A stretch of DNA of 64,000 bases, taken from NCBI GenBank assembly GCA_016214125.1, contig JACRPC010000021.1, positions 35,001 to 99,000 of the forward strand. Direction: 5' to 3'. Positions 26,365-34,440 of this stretch are shown here, one piece after another. The DNA comes from Rhodospirillales bacterium. GTDB lineage: Bacteria; Pseudomonadota; Alphaproteobacteria; Rhodospirillales; WMHbin7. Each line of letters opens with the position of its first letter. The stretch's first letter is position 1. The notes beneath the pieces were generated by a model that searched no databases, was not told the origin of the DNA, and worked only from the letters and a program-made list of their open reading frames with translations. The translations under genes were made by a program, and so were the position numbers.

Positions 26365-26841
26365 CTACCAGCTATGAGGCCCGGGCAGGGTGGCGTGGAC
26401 CAGGCCATGCAGCCGGTCCGTGGTGGTAAACAGAAGGGCCAGGTCGCTATCGAGGGCGATGGCAAGCTCATCGGCCGAAAGCGTCGGGCGCTCGCGGATT
26501 TCCAGTTCGGAGACGATCTCCCAGAGCACGCCGCCGATCAGCTTGGCGTCGAACTGTCGGGTGAAGCGCGCCTCATGGGTGGTAAGCCCGATGCCACCCA
26601 GGAGGGGAATCTCGAACCACTCGCCGCCTTCCTTGGCCTGCCAGCGGTACCAGGCCTCGAACAGGGCGAACTGCTCCCGGCGCATGACCCAGCGGACGTT
26701 GATCCTGGTCGGCACCTGGGTGAAGCGCTTTCGCTGCCGGGCCGGTCCCGCTTCCATCTCGGTCCTGAGGATCGCCTCGCCCGGACGGATTCCATACCCC
26801 TGCACCGTCGGCAGGGGCAGGGTCGTGGGCCAGATGGGCAT
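26365..26841 (-). CDS. phage tail protein (minor tail, M-like position)
   Basis: This 158-aa protein starts at ATG 26841 (MPIWPTTLPLPTVQGYG). Features are TRINVRWVMRREQFALFEAWYRWQAKEGGEWFEIPLLGG, which resembles small minor tail proteins found just after the tape measure gene. ORF extension further upstream runs into the neighbouring + strand gene. The product probably belongs to the distal tail/baseplate. A + strand cargo gene separates it from the tape-measure gene. Confidence 0.7.
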   Translation of the reverse strand: MPIWPTTLPLPTVQGYGIRPGEAILRTEMEAGPARQRKRFTQVPTRINVRWVMRREQFALFEAWYRWQAKEGGEWFEIPLLGGIGLTTHEARFTRQFDAKLIGGVLWEIVSELEIRERPTLSADELAIALDSDLALLFTTTDRLHGLVHATLPGPHSW

Positions 26842-26927
26842 GTTCAGCCTTTCAAAGACATTTGGCCATTTACTGGCTATTCTTGGCATTTATTGTGGTT
26901 GGTACGGATGCGTACGGAGGCAGGAAG

Positions 26928-27920
26928 TTGAGCGACCGAGCCAGTTGCCCGATTTGTCGGAACGCTGATTTCGAGAATTATGGCGGTAGCTGTCGCGTGA
27001 TTTCGACCGACGGAAGGGATTCTTCCGGGTTCGAATGCGATGTCTGTGGAAAATACGAAATCAGCAGATCAGCGTTCGCTGGGCCTCTTGATCCCGAAAG
27101 GGCAACACTGACCCCCATCCAACGTGCGGCCCTATCGCATCGGCTCCGGGTTGCGTCGCGCGAAGGGGTGCCGATCATGATCACGACGGACCTGTTGAAT
27201 GGGTTTCTCGCAAACGCATCTCTGCCAAGCCCCGCAATGCAGGCTACCAACATCATTCGTTACATCGGCGATGAGATGTCCAGGTCCGGCGAACAGCTTC
27301 CGAAGCTACCCGTTGACTTTCACTCGATCATCGGCGCTCCCAACAGAAGATTTGCCGCCAGATTGGCCGAACAGCTTTGCGAACGGAAACTTTTGAGCCT
27401 GACAAACCCAGATGGCCGGGACGGCGTCAATCTCAGGCACGTCGAACTGACTCTTGACGGATGGGAGCGTTACGAAACCGAGAAGACTGGTAAGGTGGCA
27501 GGAAAGTACGGATTCATCGCGATGAAGTTCAAAGACCCCATTCTCGACCCCTTCGTCGAAAAAGTCGTCAAGCCAGCCGTTAGAGACGGCATCGGCTATG
27601 ACCTACTGGACATGCGCAACGTCGCTCGCGCGGGCATTATTGACAACATCATGCGCACCCAGATCCGCGATGCGGCCTTCGTCATTGTTGATCTCACCCA
27701 TGACAATTTTGGAGCCTACTGGGAAGCAGGCTACGCAGAAGGGCTTGGAAAGCCGGTCCTCTACATCTGCGAAAAGGGCAAGTTCGACAAAGCCAAGACC
27801 CATTTCGACACCAACCACTGCACGACCGTCGTGTGGGACCACCAAGATGGCAACAGCTTCTGTCAGGAACTCATTGCCACATTGCGAAGGTCACTCAATT
27901 TGTTTTCCGATCGGCGTTAG
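26928..27920 (+). CDS. zinc-ribbon protein with deoxyribosyltransferase/TIR-like domain (cargo)
   Basis: This 330-aa protein reads against the tail genes. CPICRNADF and CDVCGKYEI near the N-terminus form a zinc ribbon; the middle is helical. The last 130 residues (YGFIAMKFKDPILDPFVEKVV ... VIVDLT ... AYWEAGYAEGLGKPVLYI) form a Rossmann-like domain of the nucleoside 2-deoxyribosyltransferase/TIR-like group, with the Glu of WEAGYA at the catalytic position. TTG at 26928 with GGAGG seven bases upstream is preferred over the ATG at 26862, whose 22-residue extension looks noncoding. A role in anti-phage defence by nucleotide or NAD attack is inferred. Confidence 0.7.
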   Translation: MSDRASCPICRNADFENYGGSCRVISTDGRDSSGFECDVCGKYEISRSAFAGPLDPERATLTPIQRAALSHRLRVASREGVPIMITTDLLNGFLANASLPSPAMQATNIIRYIGDEMSRSGEQLPKLPVDFHSIIGAPNRRFAARLAEQLCERKLLSLTNPDGRDGVNLRHVELTLDGWERYETEKTGKVAGKYGFIAMKFKDPILDPFVEKVVKPAVRDGIGYDLLDMRNVARAGIIDNIMRTQIRDAAFVIVDLTHDNFGAYWEAGYAEGLGKPVLYICEKGKFDKAKTHFDTNHCTTVVWDHQDGNSFCQELIATLRRSLNLFSDRR

Positions 27921-27926
27921 GTGGAT

Positions 27927-30476
27927 TCACCGATACGTCCCTGCCGCCGGATTGAGCCCGTAACGGCGTTCGAGCGTGGGGGCAAGACCTTCGCCGCGCC
28001 CGATCTTGCGTCCCATCAGCATCTCCATCTGCTCGACGAAGATGTCGATCATCACCTCGCCGCCCGGGCCACGCCGGGTCTCGGTGCGGGCCTGGGTGTT
28101 GGGCACGGAATTGGTGATGGTAGGCTGGACGACCACGGTAACGCCGCCTTGCCCGCCTGCCAGATTGAAGCGGTGGCGGGGATCGTCGCGGGTCAGCACC
28201 TCCTCGCCGCGCAGCGCCACGATCGGCACCTCGCCGGAGCGCAATCCCACCATGCCACCGCGATGGAAGCGCTCGGCCTCGCGAAACAGGGCCGGATCGA
28301 TGGGTCGGCGACGCAGGGGATCGTGCCCAACTACGCCGCCTGAGTGGGCCTCCAAGACCAGGCCGGGATCGGCGGGCGGCAAGGAACCGCCCCCGCCATC
28401 ACCGCCGCCCGTGAACCAGCCGGCGATGCCGGAGCCGATGGAGGAGAACAGCCCCTCCAGAAACCCGCCCAAGGGCTTGACCACCGAGAGCCGGTAGGCC
28501 GCCCGAAGCGCCTCCTCGACCACCGTGCCGAAGAGGTCGCGGGCGGCAAGCTTGCCGGTCATGCCCCATTTGACAAAAGCGTCCTCGCTGGCCTGGAGCG
28601 AACGGGTGGTGGCCTGTTCGGCCGCCTTGGCGGCGTCGGTCGCCTCCTCCACATAGTCGCGGACGGCCCGGGTGGCGCCGTCCCGCCATTCCCTGGAGGC
28701 GTCCAGCTTGCGCCGTTCGGCCTCCTCCACCGCCCTGGCATAGGTCTCCTGGTCGAGGGCGGCGTTGGTGAGCAGATTGTCGAGCTCGACCAGGACGTCG
28801 CGGTATTCCTCCTCGGCTGTCCGATGGCGCTTGGTGATCTCGGCGCCCTTCTCGCGGAGTTTGGCTTCGGCCTCGAGCTCCTTGTTGAGGTCTTCGATGG
28901 CCCGCTTCTGGTCATAAAGGGAACCGGCCAGCCGCTCGATTTCGGCCCGCTGGGCGTCGGTGGCTCCTTCAGGCAGACGGGACAGTGCCTGCTCGATGGC
29001 GGCGCCCCTGGGGTCGTCGATTGCGCCCAGCTGGCGTTCCAGATCGGCGATCAGCTTGCGGGCCTGGGTGTCGGCCCGTTCGGCGGCTTCGCGGATCGGC
29101 TTTTCGATGGCCTCGATCTTGCGGGTGGCGATGTCCCGGAGAAGCTGGATTTCCCGATCGATGTCGGAATCCCCGATACCGGGACGGCCCCGCTTCTTTC
29201 CTGCGGTGGCGATGTCATGGGTCAACTGGTCGTTGATGGCGGCGATCTTCTCGGCCGCATCCACCGCCGCCTTCACCTTCTCGGCTTCGAGCGCCTTGAT
29301 GCGGGCCGCAATGGTCTCGGCATTGCGTTCCCGCTCGGCCTCCCGGCGGCCGGTCTCGGCCTTGCCCTTGTCGGCGTCGAAGGCTTCGACCTGCTCCCGC
29401 CCTCGGGCGATCAAGCCGTCGATCTCCCGGTTGAGGAACTGGGCGGCACGTTTCAACTCGTCGAGACGCTTTTGGGGCGCTCCAGCCGCCTGGTATTCGG
29501 CGATCCGCCGCTCCACATCGGCCAACTGGCGGACCTTCTCGGCCACCTGCTGGCTGATGTCCGGCCCCTTGAACCAGTCCTTGAGATCGTTGAGGAAGAA
29601 GGTCAACCCTCTGAGCGTGGTTTCCACTGCCCCGCCTACCACGGGGGTCTTGGCAAGTTCCTCCAGGAGATTGCCCCAGGCGGATTTGAGATGATGGGTG
29701 GCGCCGGTGAGGCCCTTGGCCTCGGCCGCACCAGCCCCTCCGACCTGACGTTCCAGGGTCTCCAGGATGAGAACTTGCGCCCCGGCCACGTCGCCGGCCT
29801 CGACCATGGCGGCGATCATCTCGCGCTGGCTGGCGGTGAAGGTGACGCCGACCCGTTTGAGCGCGGTGATGCCCTCGACCGGGTCTTCCAGCGCCTTGCC
29901 CAACTGCACGGCCGAGGAGCGCAAATCCTGTCCGAACACAGCCGACAAATCTTGGGCCGCCTTGATGGCCCGCAGGAAGGTATCGCCCGAGACCGAGCGG
30001 AAGGTGGCCAGCACCGAGGAGGCGTCCATCACGCCCTCGGCGGTGGCCATGGTGCTGGCCTCCATGGCGTCGGCCAGATCGTTCAGTTCCTGGCCGGTCA
30101 GGCCCGAGGCATGGCCGGTGGCCTTGAGCACCGCTTCCAGCCTGAGAAGAGACTGCTGGGCGGTTTCCATCTCATGGAGGCCCTTGCCCAGCGCCATGAA
30201 CATCCCGCCCAACGCCGCTCCGGCCGCCAGCCCGATCGGCCCCAGGCGGAGCATGGCGAAACCGACCCCACCCAGATTGCCGGCGAAGCCCTCCAGATGC
30301 CCCCTGGCCGCCGTGGTGACCTCGTTGATGGCCAAGAGGCCGCGCGAGGCGGGCTTGGCGGCATTCTCGATCCTGGCCAGCGCCCGGCTGCCATCGTCGC
30401 CCAGTTGGACCAAGGCACGCCGGACCACCTCGCCGTCGCGGACGGCAAGACGGATGGTGAGAGATCGCTCGGACAT
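27927..30476 (-). CDS. phage tail tape measure protein
   Basis: This 849-aa protein sets tail length and enters the host during DNA ejection. Residues about 50-110 have hydrophobic segments (GFAMLRLGPIGLAAGAALGGMFMALGKG), followed by TMP-like EDPVEGITALKRVGVTFTASQ. Residues about 320-640 are long charged coiled coil (RIAEYQAAGAPQKRLDELKRAAQF; EAERERNAETIAARIKALEAEK). The C-terminus is a short Gly-rich and VTVVVQPTITN segment typical of siphoviral tape measures. It is encoded on the - strand immediately after a cargo gene and before the Sel1 region. Confidence 0.93.
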   Translation of the reverse strand: MSERSLTIRLAVRDGEVVRRALVQLGDDGSRALARIENAAKPASRGLLAINEVTTAARGHLEGFAGNLGGVGFAMLRLGPIGLAAGAALGGMFMALGKGLHEMETAQQSLLRLEAVLKATGHASGLTGQELNDLADAMEASTMATAEGVMDASSVLATFRSVSGDTFLRAIKAAQDLSAVFGQDLRSSAVQLGKALEDPVEGITALKRVGVTFTASQREMIAAMVEAGDVAGAQVLILETLERQVGGAGAAEAKGLTGATHHLKSAWGNLLEELAKTPVVGGAVETTLRGLTFFLNDLKDWFKGPDISQQVAEKVRQLADVERRIAEYQAAGAPQKRLDELKRAAQFLNREIDGLIARGREQVEAFDADKGKAETGRREAERERNAETIAARIKALEAEKVKAAVDAAEKIAAINDQLTHDIATAGKKRGRPGIGDSDIDREIQLLRDIATRKIEAIEKPIREAAERADTQARKLIADLERQLGAIDDPRGAAIEQALSRLPEGATDAQRAEIERLAGSLYDQKRAIEDLNKELEAEAKLREKGAEITKRHRTAEEEYRDVLVELDNLLTNAALDQETYARAVEEAERRKLDASREWRDGATRAVRDYVEEATDAAKAAEQATTRSLQASEDAFVKWGMTGKLAARDLFGTVVEEALRAAYRLSVVKPLGGFLEGLFSSIGSGIAGWFTGGGDGGGGSLPPADPGLVLEAHSGGVVGHDPLRRRPIDPALFREAERFHRGGMVGLRSGEVPIVALRGEEVLTRDDPRHRFNLAGGQGGVTVVVQPTITNSVPNTQARTETRRGPGGEVMIDIFVEQMEMLMGRKIGRGEGLAPTLERRYGLNPAAGTYR

Positions 30477-30604
30477 TCTTCACGGTCTCTGCAATGAGTT
30501 TCCTTGGGGTGTCTTGAATTGCGGACAACTTCCGGCAGCAAAAATATTCATGCCGAAAAGTCGCTAAAACGAATGTAAAAACAGACGGTTATCGCCGCGC
30601 GAAT

Positions 30605-30633
30605 TTGGCCAAAACCAGCCGATCTGGTAAAAT
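30605..30633 (+). promoter_or_regulatory. sigma70 promoter of the Sel1 cargo pair
   Basis: TTGGCC (30605-30610), 17 bases, then TAAAAT (30628-30633). Both hexamers and the spacing fit a good sigma70 promoter, and the expected start site lies just ahead of the ribosome site GGAGGG of the Sel1 gene. The cargo therefore has its own promoter, as morons do. Confidence 0.7.
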
Positions 30634-30663
30634 TCGCCTCCATTGCAGGAGGGCGAATTTTTC

Positions 30664-31269
30664 ATGGAACAGGCCGATGAAATGAACCGTCTGGAGGCTC
30701 AGGCGACGGATGGCGACGTCCTTGCCCAATACAATCTTGGCGTCATCTACTACTGGGGGCGCGGAGTGCCTCAGAACCTGGAATCATCGGCCCGTTGGTA
30801 CAGCAAGGCCGCAAACCAGGGATACTATCGTGCCCAGAACAACCTTGGAGTTATGTACCGGGATGGCCTGGGTGTTGCTCAGGACCACGCCGAGGCCGAA
30901 CGCCTGTTCCGGATGTCGGCAGACCAGGGGAACAAGAAGGGTCAGTACAATCTGGCCATGCTCTATGCCGGTGACCTGGACAACGCTGCCTTCCTTCCGG
31001 AGGCCTATAGATGGATGCGTCTCGCCGCGCTCCAGGGGTTTGCTCCTGCCCAGCACAAGCTGGGCGTGATGCTCGGCTGGGGCCTGGGCGTCGAACAGGA
31101 CTTCATCCAAGGCTATGCCTGGATCACCTGCTCGATCGAGATCGGTACGGAAGACGGTGCGGAGGGAAACCTCGAAACCCTCGCCAGCCACATGACACCC
31201 GAGCAGATCGCCGAGGCCCGCCGCCTTGCATCCAGTGGCGAATTGATGGAAGGCCGTCATGACAATTGA
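30664..31269 (+). CDS. Sel1-repeat protein (cargo)
   Basis: This 201-aa protein has about four Sel1-like repeats: AQYNLGVIYYWGRGVPQNLESSARWY, AQNNLGVMYRDGLGVAQDHAEAERLF, GQYNLAMLYAG...AYRWMRLAALQG and AQHKLGVMLGWGLGVEQDFIQGYAW. These helical repeats usually mediate protein-protein contacts. ATG at 30664 is preceded by GGAGGG 11 bases upstream. No signal peptide is seen, so it acts in the cytoplasm. It overlaps the next 84-aa ORF by 11 bases. Both are on the + strand inside - strand tail genes. Confidence 0.8.
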   Translation: MEQADEMNRLEAQATDGDVLAQYNLGVIYYWGRGVPQNLESSARWYSKAANQGYYRAQNNLGVMYRDGLGVAQDHAEAERLFRMSADQGNKKGQYNLAMLYAGDLDNAAFLPEAYRWMRLAALQGFAPAQHKLGVMLGWGLGVEQDFIQGYAWITCSIEIGTEDGAEGNLETLASHMTPEQIAEARRLASSGELMEGRHDN

Positions 31270-31513
31270 CTTCCCTGTGAGGAACCCAACCGAGGAAGGC
31301 TTGGCGCGATTGATCCAGGAGCATGGCGTCCTGCGTGGGTTGAAAGCTCGGCTGAGTGGCAACTTCTTTGTCTGGCCTGCAGGATTGTCCTGGCATGTTC
31401 CGATGGCCGATCGGCTTGAGGAGGGTGGGCAGATCGAACCTGGGGAGCCACTCGATCGCCTCGTTCTCGACAGAGCCGAAGACGCTTGGTGGCTGTTTTG
31501 CGATCAGCCTTGA
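31259..31513 (+). CDS. 84-aa partner of the Sel1 protein (cargo)
   Basis: I do not recognise this 84-aa protein. Its ATG lies inside the end of the Sel1 gene (11-base overlap), so the two are co-translated. It has an N-terminal helix (PTEEGLARLIQEHGVLRGLKARLSG) and a C-terminal strand-helix with AEDAWWLFCDQ. Two-gene units with overlapping starts under a private promoter often encode an effector and its partner, but no such function is shown here. The 3' end overlaps that of the convergent tail gene by 10 bases. Confidence 0.55.
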   Translation: MTIDFPVRNPTEEGLARLIQEHGVLRGLKARLSGNFFVWPAGLSWHVPMADRLEEGGQIEPGEPLDRLVLDRAEDAWWLFCDQP

Positions 31514-31830
31514 TCTTGGCTCTTTAGCCCTTCCAGCAACCCGGCTTCGCCCTCGGGCAGCAGGTCGGCCACGGCGGCACTGTCATAGCCCAGCGCCTCG
31601 GCAAACTTCAGGGCGACGGCCATGTCGATGCCGACCACCGCGCCGCCGGGGGCGAAGCGAAGCTGGCCGGCGACCCGAAGCAGGATGTCCCAGGTCTGCC
31701 AGCCCGTTTCGGTCAGGGGCTCGTGTTGGCGATAGGGGCATTCGTCGCGGCAGGAGCAGCCGGTTTCCCGGCAGCTTCGGCAATATCCTGGGCCCCCGCC
31801 AAAATGCCATGCGGCGCGGGCCCGGATGCG
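31504..31830 (-). CDS. -1 frameshift extension of the tail assembly chaperone (lambda T-like)
   Basis: This reading frame has no usable start codon of its own and joins the 162-aa chaperone by a -1 shift at GGGAAAC (31830-31836). The extension codes for 108 residues, giving a fusion of about 232 aa. Key features are CRSCRETGCSCRDECPYRQ (a five-Cys cluster) and TGWQTWDILLRVAGQLRFAPGG, then EALGYDSAAVADLLPEGEAG. These look like a real folded domain, whereas frame 0 there is low complexity. In siphoviruses the extended product bridges tail tube subunits and tape measure. Confidence 0.75.
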   Translation of the reverse strand, partial: RIRARAAWHFGGGPGYCRSCRETGCSCRDECPYRQHEPLTETGWQTWDILLRVAGQLRFAPGGAVVGIDMAVALKFAEALGYDSAAVADLLPEGEAGLLEGLKSQDQG

Positions 31831-32201
31831 TTTCCCTCGCTGTACCGATCTTCCAGAGGCACTAGATAGCGGTGGTAGAACAAAGCCGCCAGCAGGGGAT
31901 GGCCGTCGATGAAGGCGGCCACCGTGTCGTCGGTCACCGGAGCGTCGACCCCCTCCCATTCGATGACGGCGTAGAGGGCGAGCCCCTTGATCATCAGCGC
32001 CCGCATCAGGCCGCGCCGGACGGATTCGTCGGCGGGATCGAGGCCTTCGGTTTCGGCGCGGTTGGCGGCCCACTCGTCAAACACCCTCTCGGCCTGGGCC
32101 TGGATCATGGCGTAGGCCGGGGTGGTGATGGGGCGGACCTGTAGGCGGACGCCGTCGGCCAGATCGAGCCAGACCGGCTCGCGATTGCCCAGCCTGATCA
32201 T
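31713..32201 (-). CDS. tail assembly chaperone, unshifted product (lambda G-like)
   Basis: This 162-aa protein is the frame-0 product between the tail tube and tape measure genes, the place of lambda gene G. Features are LDLADGVRLQVRPITTPAYAM, VRRGLMRALMIKGLALYAVIEWEGV and ALFYHRYLVPLEDRYSEGN. The last 38 residues (GPAPHGILAGAQDIAEAAGKP...) are low-complexity, as in a terminated chaperone. Codons 122-124 contain G GGA AAC at 31836-31830, a canonical -1 slippery heptamer in the right phase. It overlaps the tail tube stop by four bases (ATGA). Confidence 0.85.
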   Translation of the reverse strand: MIRLGNREPVWLDLADGVRLQVRPITTPAYAMIQAQAERVFDEWAANRAETEGLDPADESVRRGLMRALMIKGLALYAVIEWEGVDAPVTDDTVAAFIDGHPLLAALFYHRYLVPLEDRYSEGNASGPAPHGILAGAQDIAEAAGKPAAPAATNAPIANTSP

Positions 32202-33139
32202 GCGTAGGTCTCCTGGTCGTTGGTGAGGGTGATCGTCATCATCCGGCCGGCGGCGGTATTGGTGGCAGCCCGCCAGTCGAAACTGGCCTGGATGCCGCCT
32301 GGACCGGAGATGGCCCGCTTGGGTTTGGGCAGGTAGACCTCGTGGGCCTCGATCACCAACTGCTCGGAGGCCGAAATGATGTAGGCGAACTCCAGCGCCA
32401 CCGGGTCGCCCGAGGTGGCCTTGTCGAGCAGCGCCGTATCCGCAAAACGGACCTCGATCGTGCCGGTGAGCGCCGCGATGGTGGGATCGGCGCCATCGAT
32501 CTTGCCGTCGGAACGGATGGTCTCGATCCGCTCCAGGTTGTTGGAATAGGTGAGATTGGCCCCGGTCAGGTTGGCGAGCGGCGCGCCATCCAGCTTCACC
32601 TGCCCCTGGAACTGGCCGAAGCGCTTGAAGGGGAGCGTGGTTGGAACCCCGCCCTGGCTTGTGGTGTTTTTGGCCTCGCCTTGGCCGATGGCGTTGAAGG
32701 TGGCGTTGGCGTGGCCGGATCGCTGGAAATTAAGCGCCATGGAATTGAGGCGTACGCCGCCGATCAGGAAGAAGGCCGGCACTTCCGGCATGCCGACCTC
32801 GACGGCAAGGCTGGGCAGCGTCATGGCGCCCGACCCGAAAACATGGTCGTAGGGGCCGGTGCCGCTGGTAATCGGTGCGCCCAGCAGCACTTTCAGCCAG
32901 TGCCCGAAGAACCGGAGATCGACAGGCACCACGATATCACCCTCGACCTTGATGACGTCGCGGGACGGCGCCGCCGGATCACGGCCCTGGCCCAGGATGT
33001 CGCTGTCGATCAGCCCCTGTTCGGAACCCAAGGACGAAGAGACGAAGGGAAACTTGACGAAACCCGTGGCCGGGGCGACGCCGTAGGTGGTTTCGAACGC
33101 GGCCAACATGAGGGCGTTCGCGCCATAGGCACGGGCCAT
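32198..33139 (-). CDS. major tail tube protein
   Basis: This 313-aa protein forms the tail tube. The N-terminus (MLAAFETTYGVAPATGFVKFPFVSSSLGSEQGLI) and the interior GDIVVPVDLRFFGHWLKVLLGAP match siphoviral tube proteins; IEAHEVYLPKPKRAISGPGG and MMTITLTND finish a beta-rich domain. The position, directly upstream of the frameshifted chaperone, is the conserved V-G-T order. The 3' end overlaps the chaperone start by four bases. Confidence 0.88.
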   Translation of the reverse strand: MARAYGANALMLAAFETTYGVAPATGFVKFPFVSSSLGSEQGLIDSDILGQGRDPAAPSRDVIKVEGDIVVPVDLRFFGHWLKVLLGAPITSGTGPYDHVFGSGAMTLPSLAVEVGMPEVPAFFLIGGVRLNSMALNFQRSGHANATFNAIGQGEAKNTTSQGGVPTTLPFKRFGQFQGQVKLDGAPLANLTGANLTYSNNLERIETIRSDGKIDGADPTIAALTGTIEVRFADTALLDKATSGDPVALEFAYIISASEQLVIEAHEVYLPKPKRAISGPGGIQASFDWRAATNTAAGRMMTITLTNDQETYA

Positions 33140-33164
33140 GGATACCTCCGATGATGAAAGACGG

Positions 33165-33593
33165 TCAGGCCAGCGGGTCGCTGGAGGCGTAATGCAGGGT
33201 CACGGTCACCACGGCGCCTTTAAGGCCGGAGGCGCCATCGATGGCGAGGTCACGGGTTTGCGGCGCCGACCATTCGACCCAATCGACGAAACCGCCCAGT
33301 GTACGGTTGGCACTAAGCGCGGAGCCAACCTCGGCCAGCAGGGTGTCGAGCGCCGCCGGAGCCTGATCCGGCGCCTTCTGGACGACGACCTCGATGTCGG
33401 CCCGGTGCTGCCAGAGATAGGTGAGCGGCGAGAGCAAAACCTCTGGTTCGCCCGGATCCCCGTCGCGCAGGATCACCAGCCCACCAGCAGGCACCTTCTC
33501 TGGCAGTGGCTCCTCGCGTTTGACGGTGGCGGCGGGCACGGCCTGAAGGCAACCGAGCAGCGCCGTCAGCACCTCTTCGCGTCGGGTGGGCAT
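33165..33593 (-). CDS. tail terminator/completion protein
   Basis: This 142-aa protein starts at ATG 33593 (MPTRREEVLTALLGCLQA); the upstream ORF extension is out of place over the preceding gene. Features are LPEKVPAGGLVILRDGDPGEPEVLLSP, ADIEVVVQK and GAVVTVTLHYASSDPLA, a small alpha/beta fold like lambda U-type tail terminators. It lies just upstream of the tail tube gene, which is the terminator position. Confidence 0.7.
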   Translation of the reverse strand: MPTRREEVLTALLGCLQAVPAATVKREEPLPEKVPAGGLVILRDGDPGEPEVLLSPLTYLWQHRADIEVVVQKAPDQAPAALDTLLAEVGSALSANRTLGGFVDWVEWSAPQTRDLAIDGASGLKGAVVTVTLHYASSDPLA

Positions 33594-33597
33594 GGTC

Positions 33598-34251
33598 TCA
33601 GTCCCGTCCCAGGTCGCGCCAGTTGCGCACCACCAGCCCCGGCAGGGCGGCAAGCCACTTGTCGGCGGCACCGTCCACGTCGAGGCGCTTCTTGATCGTC
33701 ACCTGCGGCACCAGGATGAACATGGGCACGGTGGCGAGCCCCCGACCGGTGCGAAGGGCCGATGCGCTGGCTTTGGCGAAGCCGCCCCGCTTGCCGGTGC
33801 GGGCGCGCAGACTCTCGGCGACCAGCAGGGACGGCCCACGGCGTCGATAGACGAACTTGAGCCGCGCCCCATGCATCCGCTCCCACAGGCCGGGATTCAT
33901 CTTCTGCTTGCCGTCCCCGCATTTGCCGACGGCCGGGGTCGGAATAGCGAGGAAGAAGCCATGCCGGGAGCGGATCACCGCTCCGTCCGCGTAGGCTCGG
34001 ACGATGTCGGGGGCCTTGCTGAACACCAGTCCGGCGGCCCGGATGCTGCTCTGGCCCTTGGGGTAGATTTCGCTGCGCCAGGTGTTGGCGAGACGCTGGC
34101 CGAGGCCCGCGCCGACGATCTGCTGGCGCAGATCCAGCTTGAGACCATCGGTCGCCTCGCGGATCCCGGCCGTCACCGCATCCTCCCCGGCCTTCAGTTC
34201 GTCGGTCAGAAAGCGCGTGAGGTCACCCTCAATGGCCGCGGATAGTCTCAT
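33598..34251 (-). CDS. HK97 gp10-like/DUF6441 head-tail protein
   Basis: This 217-aa protein resembles the DUF6441/gp10-like neck proteins, with an N-terminal helix (RFLTDELKAGEDAVTAGIREATDGLKLDLR), SKAPDIVRAYADGAVIRSRHGFFLAIPTP and a C-terminal FVPQ-like region MFILVPQVTIKKRLDVDG. It sits between the head-joining protein and the tail terminator in gene order. The start at 34251 adjoins the dGTPase insertion, so its original upstream neighbour (36527-36844) is now 2.3 kb away. Confidence 0.75.
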   Translation of the reverse strand: MRLSAAIEGDLTRFLTDELKAGEDAVTAGIREATDGLKLDLRQQIVGAGLGQRLANTWRSEIYPKGQSSIRAAGLVFSKAPDIVRAYADGAVIRSRHGFFLAIPTPAVGKCGDGKQKMNPGLWERMHGARLKFVYRRRGPSLLVAESLRARTGKRGGFAKASASALRTGRGLATVPMFILVPQVTIKKRLDVDGAADKWLAALPGLVVRNWRDLGRD

Positions 34252-34302
34252 TGGCTACGAAATCCTTGGTTGTTGCGACGTCCACAATGATAGGGTTGCC
34301 GT

Positions 34303-34440
34303 ATGAAACGATTAGCCGATCTGGAGATCGCCCGTCTGCAACCCATTGTGGCCGCTCTCCGCCAGGAAAAAGCTGCTCTGATGCAGCAGCTTCTCACTGG
34401 CAAACGACGCGTAATAACAATAACGAAGGAGGCCGCATGA
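34303..34440 (+). pseudogene. orphan HsdS C-terminal fragment
   Basis: A 45-codon ORF (ATG 34303, TGA 34438) ends with QEKAALMQQLLTGKRRV, which is the hallmark C-terminus of type I restriction specificity subunits (HsdS). The rest of HsdS is missing: a stop codon lies 12 bases upstream in frame. It overlaps the dGTPase start by four bases (ATGA). The most likely history is that the dGTPase gene was captured from a type I restriction locus together with the tail of hsdS. Whether this remnant is translated to couple the dGTPase is open. Confidence 0.75.

Noticed and set aside
28344-30497. 717-aa + strand ORF opposite the tape measure gene
   Set aside because: Antisense shadow of a GC-rich coding region; the - strand encodes a clear tape measure protein.
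31831-32073. Upstream part of the 189-aa ORF as an independent gene start
   Set aside because: It is the -1 frame of the chaperone and Arg-rich; only the part after the slippery site looks like protein.
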